From: Halioglobus sp. | GTDB lineage: Bacteria > Pseudomonadota > Gammaproteobacteria > Pseudomonadales > Halieaceae | NCBI GenBank assembly: GCA_029246385.1 | Contig: JAQWNG010000002.1 | Span: forward strand, 163,144 to 227,143 | Direction of reading: 5' to 3' | Length of the DNA: 64,000 nucleotides | Part shown: one piece after another, positions 29,811 to 38,868 of the stretch | Numbering within the stretch: position 1 is the first letter of the stretch | How the letters are laid out: each line of letters begins with the position of its first letter | Made by a program: the position numbers and the translations under genes | The notes under the pieces: model-generated | The model's database searches: none | Seen by the model: the letters and a program-made list of their open reading frames with translations, nothing else | What the model was told of the DNA's origin: nothing

Positions 29811-30770
29811 ATGAGTTATGACTACGATCCTGAATTGGCATCCCTGCTGGAATTTTTACCAGATGTCTCATTGGGCATCAGCGAGCCAGTTAAAGCCCGT
29901 GCCGGTTTTCTGGCGTTAGTCGCACAGCTTAACGCGAGCGTCGACCAACGCGGCGTAGTGGTCGATAACCGCACTATTATCGGCCCGGATGGCGCACCAG
30001 ATGTGAGCATACGCATATACTCGCCTGAGACGTTAGAGCAGACAGTGCCGGCAATACTGCATATTCACGGTGGCGGCTTTGTCATTGGCGACCTAGACAG
30101 TGAGCTGGGGTCCTGTATTGCCTTGTGCCGCAATCTGGGCGCCGTTATTATCTCGGTCGACTATCGACTGGCGCCAGAGACACCGTACCCCGGGCCGCTA
30201 GAAGACTGCTACAGTGCACTGGAGTGGATCAGCAACAACAGCACACAGCTGAGCATAGATCCCACACGCATCGCTGTTTTCGGACAAAGTGCAGGTGGTG
30301 GGCTCGCTGCGGCAACTTGCCTACTGGCCAGGGATCGTAAAGGCCCGAAAGTCTGCTTTCAGTACCTAGGGATTCCTGAGTTGGACGATCGTTTAGAAAC
30401 ACCCAGCATGCAGCGCTTTGTCGATACGCCCATGTGGAACCGGCCAAACGCTGAGCTGAGCTGGGACTTTTACTTAGGCGAATACTACCAACGTGGTACG
30501 GATGCTGTGCCCTATCATGCTGCTCCGGCACGAGCGAAAGACCTTTCGGGCCTGCCGCCTGCCTACATCAGCACGATGGAGTTTGACCCGCTGCGTGATG
30601 AAGGTGTGCAATACGCCATAGGATTAATGCAGGCCGGCGTCGCCACTGAATTACACAGCTTTCCTGGCACCTTCCACGGCTCAGCGCTTTTTTCCACTGC
30701 CCAGATAAGCATGCGCGAGTCGGCAGAAATGTTTGCTGTCCTGCAGCGTGCCTTGCGCATTGAGCGATAA
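29811..30770 (+). CDS. Alpha/beta hydrolase, hormone-sensitive-lipase family esterase
   Basis: A 319-residue esterase. The oxyanion motif HGGGFVIGD (about 85-93) and nucleophile motif GQSAGGG are those of family IV (HSL) esterases, with DPLRDEGVQYA (acidic residue) and GTFHGS (His) completing the triad. No signal peptide, so cytosolic. It probably hydrolyses medium-chain or alkyl esters. It is the first of three same-strand genes: an acyl-CoA ligase follows after 39 bp, which could activate the released acid. Confidence 0.9.
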   Translation: MSYDYDPELASLLEFLPDVSLGISEPVKARAGFLALVAQLNASVDQRGVVVDNRTIIGPDGAPDVSIRIYSPETLEQTVPAILHIHGGGFVIGDLDSELGSCIALCRNLGAVIISVDYRLAPETPYPGPLEDCYSALEWISNNSTQLSIDPTRIAVFGQSAGGGLAAATCLLARDRKGPKVCFQYLGIPELDDRLETPSMQRFVDTPMWNRPNAELSWDFYLGEYYQRGTDAVPYHAAPARAKDLSGLPPAYISTMEFDPLRDEGVQYAIGLMQAGVATELHSFPGTFHGSALFSTAQISMRESAEMFAVLQRALRIER

Positions 30771-30809
30771 AAAATACAAACACATAACCCGCTAATACTT
30801 GGAGATACC

Positions 30810-32390
30810 ATGACCATCGATGCACTGCGCCACCAGCCCCTGATGCCTGACCTACTGATTGACGGACTCAATCGCTATAACGACGAACCGTGCTTGTTTC
30901 TAGGAGACAAAGTCGCCACGTACAAGGATGTCCGCGAGAGCGCCAGCCAAATGGTGCAGGTGCTTCAATCCAAAGGGCTTGGCGTAGGAAGCAGAATTGC
31001 CATTATTTCTAGCAACAGGCCTGAAGTGCTATCAAATATCGCTGCCATGCAACTCAACGGTTGTATTGGTACGCCGCTGCATCCACTGGGTTCACTCGAT
31101 GACCATGCATATGTGCTGGAGGCCGCCGAAGTAGAGACGCTTATTTTTGATGCCACCGTGTTTACAGAACTCGCGGCGGCACTGAAACAACGCGTACCAA
31201 CATTGAAAAATCTATTGGGTTTTGGTCCCAATCAAGTGGGTGACGATTATTTGGCGTTGGCGGCGAACTTCGAACCAAAACCTTTGGTTGCGCCAGACGT
31301 CTCCCCCGACGATATCGCCTCCGTCAACTTTACGGGCGGCACTACCGGGAAACCTAAAGGCGTAATGAGCACCTATAGTGTGACCTCCTATATGACGCAA
31401 ATTCAAATGGCCGAGTGGGAATTCCCAGAAGAACTGCGCATGCTGATGGCGACGCCACTATCGCATGCAGCAGCCGCCTTTTTCGTCCCCGTACTTCAAA
31501 AAGGTGGTGCGTTTTATGTAATGCAAGGCTTCAGCCCTGATGAATTCTTCGACATGGTAGAAAAACATAAAATTACCTGCACTATGTTAGTGCCGGTAAT
31601 GCTCTACTTCTTGCTAGACTCACCGCGGTCTGCAACAGCCAATATGTCCAGCATGGAAACTATTTTCTACGGTGCCTCCCCGATGAACCCGACCCGACTC
31701 GTGGAAGGCATTACCAAGTGGGGCCAAATTTTCTACCAGTTCTTCGGCCAGTCCGAGTGCCCTATGGTGATCGCCAACATGACCAAGAAGGAGCATGACC
31801 TGTCTAAACCCGAGCGACTATCTTCTTGCGGCCGCCCGAGTCCCTGGATTCACTTGAGCCTCCGAGACCCAGAAGGTAACGCGGCAGCACCGGGAGAAGC
31901 AGGCGAAATCTGCATTCGCGGCCCACTAATAATGAAAGGCTACAAGGATATGCCAGAACAAACTGACGAGGCGTTTGCAGGCGGCTGGCTACACACAGGG
32001 GATGTGGGCAAGCTAGACGACGATGGCTTTCTCTACATCGTAGATCGTACCAAAGACATGATCGTTACCGGCGGATTCAATGTATTTCCACGCGAAGTCG
32101 AAGATGTGCTCGGCACACATGAAGCAGTCGGGCAGGTTGTGGTCATCGGCGTACCTGATGAGCAGTGGGGGGAGGCGGTTAAAGCCGTTGTCGTGCTCAA
32201 ACCCGAGTTTGAGGCCAGCGACGAACTCGTCGCCTCAATGCAGGCACTGGTAAAAAAAGCTAAGGGATCGGTGCAGTCACCAAAGTCCATTGATTTCGTA
32301 TCAGGCATTCCGCTGACACCCGTTGGCAAGCCTGACAAGAAAGCTGTGCGGGCACAGTACTGGGCAGATAGTGACCGTGGCGTTGGCTAA
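30810..32390 (+). CDS. AMP-dependent acyl-CoA synthetase
   Basis: A 526-residue ANL-superfamily ligase. FTGGTTGKPKGV is the phosphate-binding loop. YGASPMNPTRL, GWLHTGDVGKLDDDGFLYIVDRTKDMI and the C-terminal PVGKPDKK (catalytic Lys) are all present. It converts a carboxylic acid to its acyl-CoA through an acyl-adenylate. The chain is similar in size to FadD3/FadD13-type and 4-coumarate ligases. Placed after an esterase, it probably activates an acid released from an ester. The substrate is not determined. Confidence 0.92.
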   Translation: MTIDALRHQPLMPDLLIDGLNRYNDEPCLFLGDKVATYKDVRESASQMVQVLQSKGLGVGSRIAIISSNRPEVLSNIAAMQLNGCIGTPLHPLGSLDDHAYVLEAAEVETLIFDATVFTELAAALKQRVPTLKNLLGFGPNQVGDDYLALAANFEPKPLVAPDVSPDDIASVNFTGGTTGKPKGVMSTYSVTSYMTQIQMAEWEFPEELRMLMATPLSHAAAAFFVPVLQKGGAFYVMQGFSPDEFFDMVEKHKITCTMLVPVMLYFLLDSPRSATANMSSMETIFYGASPMNPTRLVEGITKWGQIFYQFFGQSECPMVIANMTKKEHDLSKPERLSSCGRPSPWIHLSLRDPEGNAAAPGEAGEICIRGPLIMKGYKDMPEQTDEAFAGGWLHTGDVGKLDDDGFLYIVDRTKDMIVTGGFNVFPREVEDVLGTHEAVGQVVVIGVPDEQWGEAVKAVVVLKPEFEASDELVASMQALVKKAKGSVQSPKSIDFVSGIPLTPVGKPDKKAVRAQYWADSDRGVG

Positions 32391-32425
32391 GCGCTCTGCA
32401 TGTTTACATTGCTTGAGGGGTCGTT

Positions 32426-34309
32426 GTGAATTCAGGACGCATACTATCTGTAATCGCGACGCTGTCGAGAGCGGCAGTAGTGCAAGTGTTCATAGTAATT
32501 GCCGCTTGCAGTCCGGTGGAGGACCCTAGCCTATTCCCTAAATTCGATGCGGCAAGCGCAATACCACCCCCAATTAAAGAGAATACGACGTTCAATACAG
32601 AGCGTAATGTCTACTGGGGTGACCTGCACATCCACACCAGCTACTCCACCGACGCTTACATCAGTGGCGTAAGAGCGACTCCGAACGACGCCTATACCTT
32701 TGTCAAAGGAGGAGAAATCGAACATGCTGCGGGTTACGGTATTCGCATGGCCAAACCGCTGGACTTTGCAGCAGTCACTGATCACTCTGAATATATTGGC
32801 GTGTTGCGCGCTTCCAATCCTGATCTGCCGCTCGTAAAGCGTGGACTTCGCGAACGTCTTCTTGAGGACGGGCGAATGAGTAACACCTTACTAATGGCGC
32901 AGACGCTGCTAGGCTTTGACCTAGAGAATGCCATTGCGCCCGGCTGGCAGGATTTCAGTCGAGCCGCATGGCGAGATATTGTGTCGACAGCAGAAAAGCA
33001 TAATACCCCCGGCCACTTTACCGCGTTCGTAGGTTACGAATGGAGTTCTATGCCGAATGAGCGAAACCTGCATCGCAATGTCATTTATCGCGGCGCTCAA
33101 GTGCCCGAGCTACCGTTCAGTTCAGTAGACTCTGAAGATCCCCGAGATTTATGGACCGCATTAGAACAGCAGCGCAAACAGGGCATAGACTCTTTCGCGA
33201 TTCCTCACAACAGCAACGTCAGCGATGGGCGGATGTACGACGAAGTCATGTTTGATGGTAAAACGATGGATGCTACTTATGCACGCAGGCGCATGGAAAA
33301 CGAACCCTTGAGCGAAATTTTTCAAGTGAAGGGCTCCTCGGAAACACACCCACTCCTTTCTAATGAGGACGAGTTCGCGGGATTTGAAATCTATGACACC
33401 CAGTTGTCACAGAGTCAGAAAGATTCGCGCGCTAAAGGCAGCTATGTTAGAGATGCACTGCGCACGGGGCTAGAGATGTCACACAGCGAAGGCTTCAACC
33501 CTTACCGCTTCGGCGTGATAGGAAGCTCCGATGGACACAATGCCAGTTCGCCTGTAGACGAAAATAACTACCACGGCAAATTGCCCATCCTCGATGGAAG
33601 CGCTGGCCTACGTATGGGCGAAGCCAATTTTTATCCCAACGATATGCCAGGTGGCCAGCGGTGGAGTAGCGCCGGTTTAGCGGCAGTGTGGGCGCAGGAG
33701 AACACACGGGAATCTCTATACGATGCTATGCTGCGCAAAGAAACTTATGCGACCTCTGGACCCCGCATCGTTGTGCGCTTCTTTGGCGGCTGGGATTACC
33801 CCGAAGACCTGCTTAAACGTCATAACTGGATAGCACTAGCAGAGAGAAACGGCGTCGCTATGGGGCAAAGGCTACCTGACGGCGACGCCGCAGCGCCCAG
33901 TTTTGTGGTGTGGGCCATCCGTGACCCCGACAGCGGCAATCTCGACAGAATACAAATTATCAAAGCTTGGATAGACAGCAGCGGTCGATCTCATGAAAAA
34001 ATATTTAATGCCGCATGGTCGGAGCCGCGGCGGAAAAATGCGACCAATCGCCTGCCCGCAGTTGGGAACACAGTTGACGCAGCAACTGCGACTTATACCA
34101 ATACGATTGGTAGCGAGCAGTTATCTGCCGTATGGATAGATCCGGAGTTTGATCCACTTCAGGAGGCATTCTACTATGCCCGAGTCATAGAAATTCCAAC
34201 ACCGCGCTGGTCTACCTACGATTCGGTGACACTGGGCATCCCGGCACCTGAGCCTGTCAGCCTACAAGAGCGCGCTGTCACCTCAGCGATCTGGTACCAG
34301 CCTCACTAG
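32426..34309 (+). CDS. DUF3604 lipoprotein (PHP-like metal site)
   Basis: A 627-residue protein with a GTG start. Residues 1-28 form a lipoprotein signal ending VIAAC. The rest is DUF3604: YWGDLHIHTSYSTDA (about 67-81) and AVTDHSEYIG are the metal-binding histidine motifs of PHP-type hydrolases, and GVIGSSDGHNA supplies further ligands. The family is common in marine Proteobacteria that degrade lipids or steroids, but no reaction is established. It would face the periplasm. It follows the esterase and ligase closely, and converges on the iron-alcohol-dehydrogenase gene with only 5 bp between stops. Confidence 0.88.
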   Translation: MNSGRILSVIATLSRAAVVQVFIVIAACSPVEDPSLFPKFDAASAIPPPIKENTTFNTERNVYWGDLHIHTSYSTDAYISGVRATPNDAYTFVKGGEIEHAAGYGIRMAKPLDFAAVTDHSEYIGVLRASNPDLPLVKRGLRERLLEDGRMSNTLLMAQTLLGFDLENAIAPGWQDFSRAAWRDIVSTAEKHNTPGHFTAFVGYEWSSMPNERNLHRNVIYRGAQVPELPFSSVDSEDPRDLWTALEQQRKQGIDSFAIPHNSNVSDGRMYDEVMFDGKTMDATYARRRMENEPLSEIFQVKGSSETHPLLSNEDEFAGFEIYDTQLSQSQKDSRAKGSYVRDALRTGLEMSHSEGFNPYRFGVIGSSDGHNASSPVDENNYHGKLPILDGSAGLRMGEANFYPNDMPGGQRWSSAGLAAVWAQENTRESLYDAMLRKETYATSGPRIVVRFFGGWDYPEDLLKRHNWIALAERNGVAMGQRLPDGDAAAPSFVVWAIRDPDSGNLDRIQIIKAWIDSSGRSHEKIFNAAWSEPRRKNATNRLPAVGNTVDAATATYTNTIGSEQLSAVWIDPEFDPLQEAFYYARVIEIPTPRWSTYDSVTLGIPAPEPVSLQERAVTSAIWYQPH

Positions 34310-34314
34310 AACAG

Positions 34315-35526
34315 CTATGCTGGTTTTGCGATAGTCGTCAGGATCTGCATCACGCTGTTACGATCCAATAACCGCGGTACTGGATACGTCGCGCCCTCTT
34401 GTATCGCCTGCTGCGTAATGACTTCAAAATCCGCAGGCTTTATCACATCCATCTGTTCCGGGATTCCCACTTCCGTGCGCAGGTCTCGCACCGCATTGAT
34501 AAACTTTCGTGCCAGTGCAGCCGGATCTTCACCTTCACTGCCGACGCCGACCAGTAAGCCTAGCTCCGCAAGACTCTGCTGTGCCTCCTGACGACAAAAT
34601 TCGAGCACGTGGGGCAGCACCAGCGCGTTTGCCAGTCCGTGCGGGATGCCGTACTTACCGCCAAGCTGATGCGCAATCGCGTGCACATTGCCCACATTGA
34701 CCTGATTGATCGCAAGGCCGGCATAGTAGGCGCCCATAGCCATACCGTTACGTGCATCCAAGTTTTTGCCGTCATGATAGGCAGCGCCGAGGTTGTCAAA
34801 GACCAACTTGACCGCCAAGCGTGCATCCTCTAATCGTGTGCCACGCTCCCAAACACCGATATAGGCTTCAATGCCATGGGTAAGCGCATCCATACCCGTT
34901 GCTGCGGTGATATGTGGCGGCAGACCTAACATGAGATCTGCATCTAGGGCTGCGGCGAGTGGCAGTAAATTGTCGCCCATAATAATTGCTTTCTCATGAG
35001 TAGCCGCATCAGAAATAACTGCGCCAATTGTCGCCTCTGACCCCGTTCCCGACGTTGTTGGAATGGCATAGAGTTTAAGCATGGTGTGTTTGATTTTGTT
35101 AATGCCGACCCATTCTGCTGGAGATGCATCAATGGTGGCAGCCGCGGCAATGACTTTCGCGGCATCTATGGAAGAACCTCCACCGATCGCCAGCACCACC
35201 TCACTGCCGTGGGTTTTCGCCGCGGCGGCGCCCTCGACAACCTGAGCGAAAGTCGGATCAGGTAATACACCATCGTAGTAGGCGATATCCACATCCGCAG
35301 CCAGCAGTAGCGCAATCGCACTATCTACGACCCCGAGCTCACGCAGTGGCTTATCTGTCACCACAAGCACTTTTTTGGCTCCGGTGCGGATAATATGTTC
35401 ACACAGTTGGCCCGCGCTGCCGGCACCGGCAAACACTGTGTGCCGTGATGACGGCGCGAAAAAAACTACCGCAGTCATTATTTTCAGGTATACGGCGTGT
35501 AATATTTTTCGCAGAAACATTGGCAT
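34315..35526 (-). CDS. Iron-containing alcohol dehydrogenase
   Basis: A 403-residue group III alcohol dehydrogenase. GGGSSIDAAK is the NAD-phosphate loop; TGMDALTHGIEAYI and NVGNVHAIAHQLGGKYGIPHG contain the iron ligands. It interconverts an alcohol and an aldehyde or ketone with NAD(H). The ATG at 35526 has GGAG 8 bases upstream. The first 20 residues are hydrophobic and extend the usual family N-terminus. It is the last gene of the minus-strand arm of the TetR cluster, 150 bp behind the MFS gene. Confidence 0.9.
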   Translation of the reverse strand: MPMFLRKILHAVYLKIMTAVVFFAPSSRHTVFAGAGSAGQLCEHIIRTGAKKVLVVTDKPLRELGVVDSAIALLLAADVDIAYYDGVLPDPTFAQVVEGAAAAKTHGSEVVLAIGGGSSIDAAKVIAAAATIDASPAEWVGINKIKHTMLKLYAIPTTSGTGSEATIGAVISDAATHEKAIIMGDNLLPLAAALDADLMLGLPPHITAATGMDALTHGIEAYIGVWERGTRLEDARLAVKLVFDNLGAAYHDGKNLDARNGMAMGAYYAGLAINQVNVGNVHAIAHQLGGKYGIPHGLANALVLPHVLEFCRQEAQQSLAELGLLVGVGSEGEDPAALARKFINAVRDLRTEVGIPEQMDVIKPADFEVITQQAIQEGATYPVPRLLDRNSVMQILTTIAKPA

Positions 35527-35676
35527 AACGCACTCCACTGGCCAGTTAAATTGCCGACATAAGTTGATAAGTCAGAATAGTAGCAAGAATCTGCATCAAG
35601 TCTTGCAATAATAACGGGGTTTTATCTAAATCCGCCTAACTAATCGAGGCTGCAGCAGCGGCCGCTAGGACAAAAA

Positions 35677-36852
35677 TTAAATCGAGTTTTCCTGCTTTGG
35701 CAATCCCAATACCAGCAGAGCAGCCAAGCCCAATGTGGCAGCAAGTGCCATTATCACCGCGTCATAGTTCCCTATCTGGTCAAAGGCATAACCTGCAAGC
35801 GGCGCTCCCACTAATCCAAAGGGCAAAAACAGCGGCATCTGCGCGCCGTTCACCTGACTGATAATGCCTGTGTCAAAATATCGACTATTGAGATAGGGGT
35901 GCATCGGTATAAAAGCGCCGCCGCTAAAACCTAAAAGAAGCATTGCTGGAATCATTTGAACCGCATCACTAGCGACAAAAAGAACACCCAAGCCTGCGCT
36001 TTGCAGAATCAACATCGCTGCTGCCAGCCACTTAACATGATGACTTACGCCATCTCCTAACCATGCAAGGCAGCTCTTACCGGCGAATCCGCTGATGCCA
36101 CCCAGCGCCAGAAACCATCCAGCTTCCACCATGGTATATCCCTTACTTGCAAACAACGGCGGATAGCATACCGCGAGGATTATGGCCACATTGAGTGCTA
36201 GGGCTACGCATAAGCCAATCAACCAAAAAGCCTTGCTGCGATAAAAACTCTTAACGACAGCAGCCTTGTCGATAGGCGGGGTCAGCACAACGCCCTTCGG
36301 TATCCCTATGAGGATGGCCAGCCACAGGAAGACCAATGCCCCAGCCGCTACACTTTGCAGCGCAAAACGCCAGCCATAGTGCTCGAGCAGAGTACCAACC
36401 AGAGGAGGCAAAATAGCGGCAGCCAGACTAATGCCAATAGCAACTATTGCCAGCGCACGTGCCTCACGCCCGTGATAGAGCTTCACCATAAGCCCATTAA
36501 TCACAACAGGGCCGTAAAGCGTAAGGCCTAGCGAAAATAACAAAAATCCTAATGTGACCAACCAAAGCGTAGAAGCCTGTGTGATGCCTACCAGAGATAA
36601 CATCCCCAGCGTGACCCCAATCAATAGTATATTTCGAATAGCTAACCGATCCGCCATTTTGCCGATCCAGTTCCCCAGAATAGCGGGCACCAGCAGCAGT
36701 GCGACAGGGCCGACATTTAGCTGTGCAACGCCAACATTGAACTCTTTCGACAGCGGCTCGACGAAAAACCCATAGATTCCCATCACACCCGGGCCCAACG
36801 CCAAACAACACATGCCAGCAAGCACCGGAAGTGCCGGTTTTAAAATTTGCAT
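35677..36852 (-). CDS. MFS transporter
   Basis: A 391-residue major facilitator protein with about twelve hydrophobic segments. A basic loop between segments 2 and 3 (GNWIGKMADRLAIRN) and VKLYHGREARAL fit the family, and the layout resembles the MCT/oxalate-formate-antiporter group. It could import the cluster's substrate or export an intermediate. It lies 93 bp downstream of the acetoacetate-decarboxylase-like gene on the same strand. Confidence 0.87.
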   Translation of the reverse strand: MQILKPALPVLAGMCCLALGPGVMGIYGFFVEPLSKEFNVGVAQLNVGPVALLLVPAILGNWIGKMADRLAIRNILLIGVTLGMLSLVGITQASTLWLVTLGFLLFSLGLTLYGPVVINGLMVKLYHGREARALAIVAIGISLAAAILPPLVGTLLEHYGWRFALQSVAAGALVFLWLAILIGIPKGVVLTPPIDKAAVVKSFYRSKAFWLIGLCVALALNVAIILAVCYPPLFASKGYTMVEAGWFLALGGISGFAGKSCLAWLGDGVSHHVKWLAAAMLILQSAGLGVLFVASDAVQMIPAMLLLGFSGGAFIPMHPYLNSRYFDTGIISQVNGAQMPLFLPFGLVGAPLAGYAFDQIGNYDAVIMALAATLGLAALLVLGLPKQENSI

Positions 36853-36945
36853 CAGGTATCCAAATTAATGCGTTCGAAAGTCATGAGGCGAGATTGGAGA
36901 GCATTTGGGCCTGCAAAGCGTTGCCGCCCGCAGATCCAACAAACA

Positions 36946-37725
36946 TCAGTCGCGCTTCGGGCCACCGTTAGTGCCAGGCCAGCGAGAACCAGAAATAGTA
37001 TCGGCAAATGGCAGAAATCCTTGTGGATCAAGCTTGCCTGCTACAGTCATCTCACGATCCAGAAAAGTCGGCCACCAAAGGAAGGACTGAAGCTGCTCGC
37101 GCATGGGCAACTTGCTTGCCAATGGATCCCAGGGGCTGTCACGCAGTACCAGTGTCCCCTCAACCTCCTCACGCCATGCGGTGCCATACTCACTGCGCAC
37201 TCGAACCACGTGTGGCGGAAAATCGAAACCGGTTGCAGGACCGCCCACACTGACAGCGCGAGAGTACTTCAGCCACCACTCATTTTGCTGATGTGGCTCG
37301 CGAGGTCCTGAAGGGCCGGTAGAAACACCCTCAAACTCCACAAAGGTATACCCCTGATGAATACAACGCGCCTTCACCTGTGGGCCAAGACGATAGAATT
37401 CAGTGGTGCACGGGTATTTCGGCTGGCCATTAGTTTCTTGGCTGACAAATATCGCTGACTCTTGATCAATGCCGTAACCGAGCGTAAATTCGCCAGCCAC
37501 CCCATCGAAGTCTGCATCCACACTGGTAACGATGCCATACTCGGGTTCGTCCGGTACCGGAAAGTTATAAATAGTGAGGTTGACGTTAGGGTTAGATCCG
37601 GGCGAGATTCCGGGGGGTAATAGCGCGGCTATTTTGTCTGGATCTGTGCGATACACGATCTTCAGCATGGGCCAATTAACTATATCTCCAGGGTTTCCCT
37701 GCGGTGCTCCTGATTCTGTGGTCAT
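36946..37725 (-). CDS. Acetoacetate decarboxylase family protein
   Basis: A 260-residue protein of the acetoacetate-decarboxylase-like fold. LKIVYRTDPDKIAALLPPG and YTFVEFEGVSTGPSGPREP are family segments. Classical ADC uses a lysine Schiff base; I could not place that lysine with certainty, so it may instead be a hydratase or aldolase-like member of the superfamily. The ATG at 37725 follows AAGGA. It sits between the Rieske and MFS genes on the same strand, and probably processes a beta-keto or ring-opened intermediate. Confidence 0.8.
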   Translation of the reverse strand: MTTESGAPQGNPGDIVNWPMLKIVYRTDPDKIAALLPPGISPGSNPNVNLTIYNFPVPDEPEYGIVTSVDADFDGVAGEFTLGYGIDQESAIFVSQETNGQPKYPCTTEFYRLGPQVKARCIHQGYTFVEFEGVSTGPSGPREPHQQNEWWLKYSRAVSVGGPATGFDFPPHVVRVRSEYGTAWREEVEGTLVLRDSPWDPLASKLPMREQLQSFLWWPTFLDREMTVAGKLDPQGFLPFADTISGSRWPGTNGGPKRD

Positions 37726-37858
37726 ATTTTTTTCCTTATTGACTATCGTTGCGGAGTTGCGAGCCCACTGCACTAGGCGCTGCTATCTCTGGGTTGAAAA
37801 TCACTTCTGCTAATGCAGCCGGCGGACATAAATCTTTGTTGATCAGAATCTAGCAAGC

Positions 37859-38830
37859 CTAAGCAATTTCGCGTTTGTCGCTTGATGTTGCATAGAACTG
37901 ACGCACCCACTTGCGGAACATCACCAGGCTCTTATCCTCTTTACAAAAAAGCGGTCTGTGCTTGTGTACCTTGTTTGCCCAGATTGGATAGTCATCCTGC
38001 AGTCCCGCAATTATGCCCTCCATGACATCGTCGCCCGCCAGATCCTCAATAGCTCGACTGACTGTCAGCGTCCAGCGCATCAGCGTTTGATTTTTGCTAA
38101 TCGGTTGGGCGCTGTTATACATCACCATTTCAGCGCCGGGAGCGTAGGTATTGCGTACCATAGCAAACCCGGGATTATACACAGTGGCGTGCAGATGCGT
38201 AGCGACGCCTGATTGTTCTGCATCGGAATGCAGGTGCAGTGTGCGACCGTCTGCATCAATCGTGACTTCTGATGGCGGCACATCCTCCATTTTATGGACA
38301 AATTGAAAATGTACTGGGTCACAAGAATTTTCGGCAATGTCTTGAACATGAGCCGGCACTAAAAATTCGGTGTAACGCGGACTCGTCCAGTCAGGGTGCC
38401 CCAACTCTGGCAGGGACGGCAGCTCCCACTGAGGGACAGTATTTTCTCGGTGAAACCACATGTAGACCTCGCCATTTTTCTCTTCACAATGCCAGGTGCG
38501 CAAACGCGCTCGGGATGGAATCTCCTCGCTATATGGAATATGTTCACACATCCCATCGGCACCAAAACGCCAGCCGTGAAAGGGACAACGAATAGACTCT
38601 GCAACCACCCGACCCTTCACGGCGAGGTTTGCACCCAAATGCGGACAGAATGCATCCTGCACCACGGGCACCCCAGTGCGTGTGCGATAAAGCACCAGTT
38701 CTCGGTCGAAGGCCTGCACTGACTTTACTTCACCAACCAGCAGTTCGTGGGAACGCGCGACAGAGTACCAACCCATAGGAAACTCGGGTGTCGTGTTGGT
38801 CTTGGATTCACATGCTTCTACGATCGTCAT
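37859..38830 (-). CDS. Rieske oxygenase resembling sterol 7-desaturase (DAF-36/Neverland)
   Basis: A 323-residue Rieske protein. Cluster ligands are C62-P-H64 and C82-P-F-H85. The iron-site segment AENSCDPVHFQFVHK supplies E167, N168, D171, H174 and H179. FPMGWYSVARSHEL, VKSVQAF and FCPHLGANLAVKGRV closely recall the cholesterol 7-desaturases DAF-36/Neverland and related KshA-group enzymes. It probably oxidises a sterol-like or isoprenoid ring and needs an outside reductase; none is adjacent. It lies 38 bp after the amidohydrolase gene in the same operon. The sterol link rests on remembered family patterns. Confidence 0.82.
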   Translation of the reverse strand: MTIVEACESKTNTTPEFPMGWYSVARSHELLVGEVKSVQAFDRELVLYRTRTGVPVVQDAFCPHLGANLAVKGRVVAESIRCPFHGWRFGADGMCEHIPYSEEIPSRARLRTWHCEEKNGEVYMWFHRENTVPQWELPSLPELGHPDWTSPRYTEFLVPAHVQDIAENSCDPVHFQFVHKMEDVPPSEVTIDADGRTLHLHSDAEQSGVATHLHATVYNPGFAMVRNTYAPGAEMVMYNSAQPISKNQTLMRWTLTVSRAIEDLAGDDVMEGIIAGLQDDYPIWANKVHKHRPLFCKEDKSLVMFRKWVRQFYATSSDKREIA

Positions 38831-38868
38831 ATATGCCTCTCTAAATATTTGCTGCCTGTCGCCTAATC

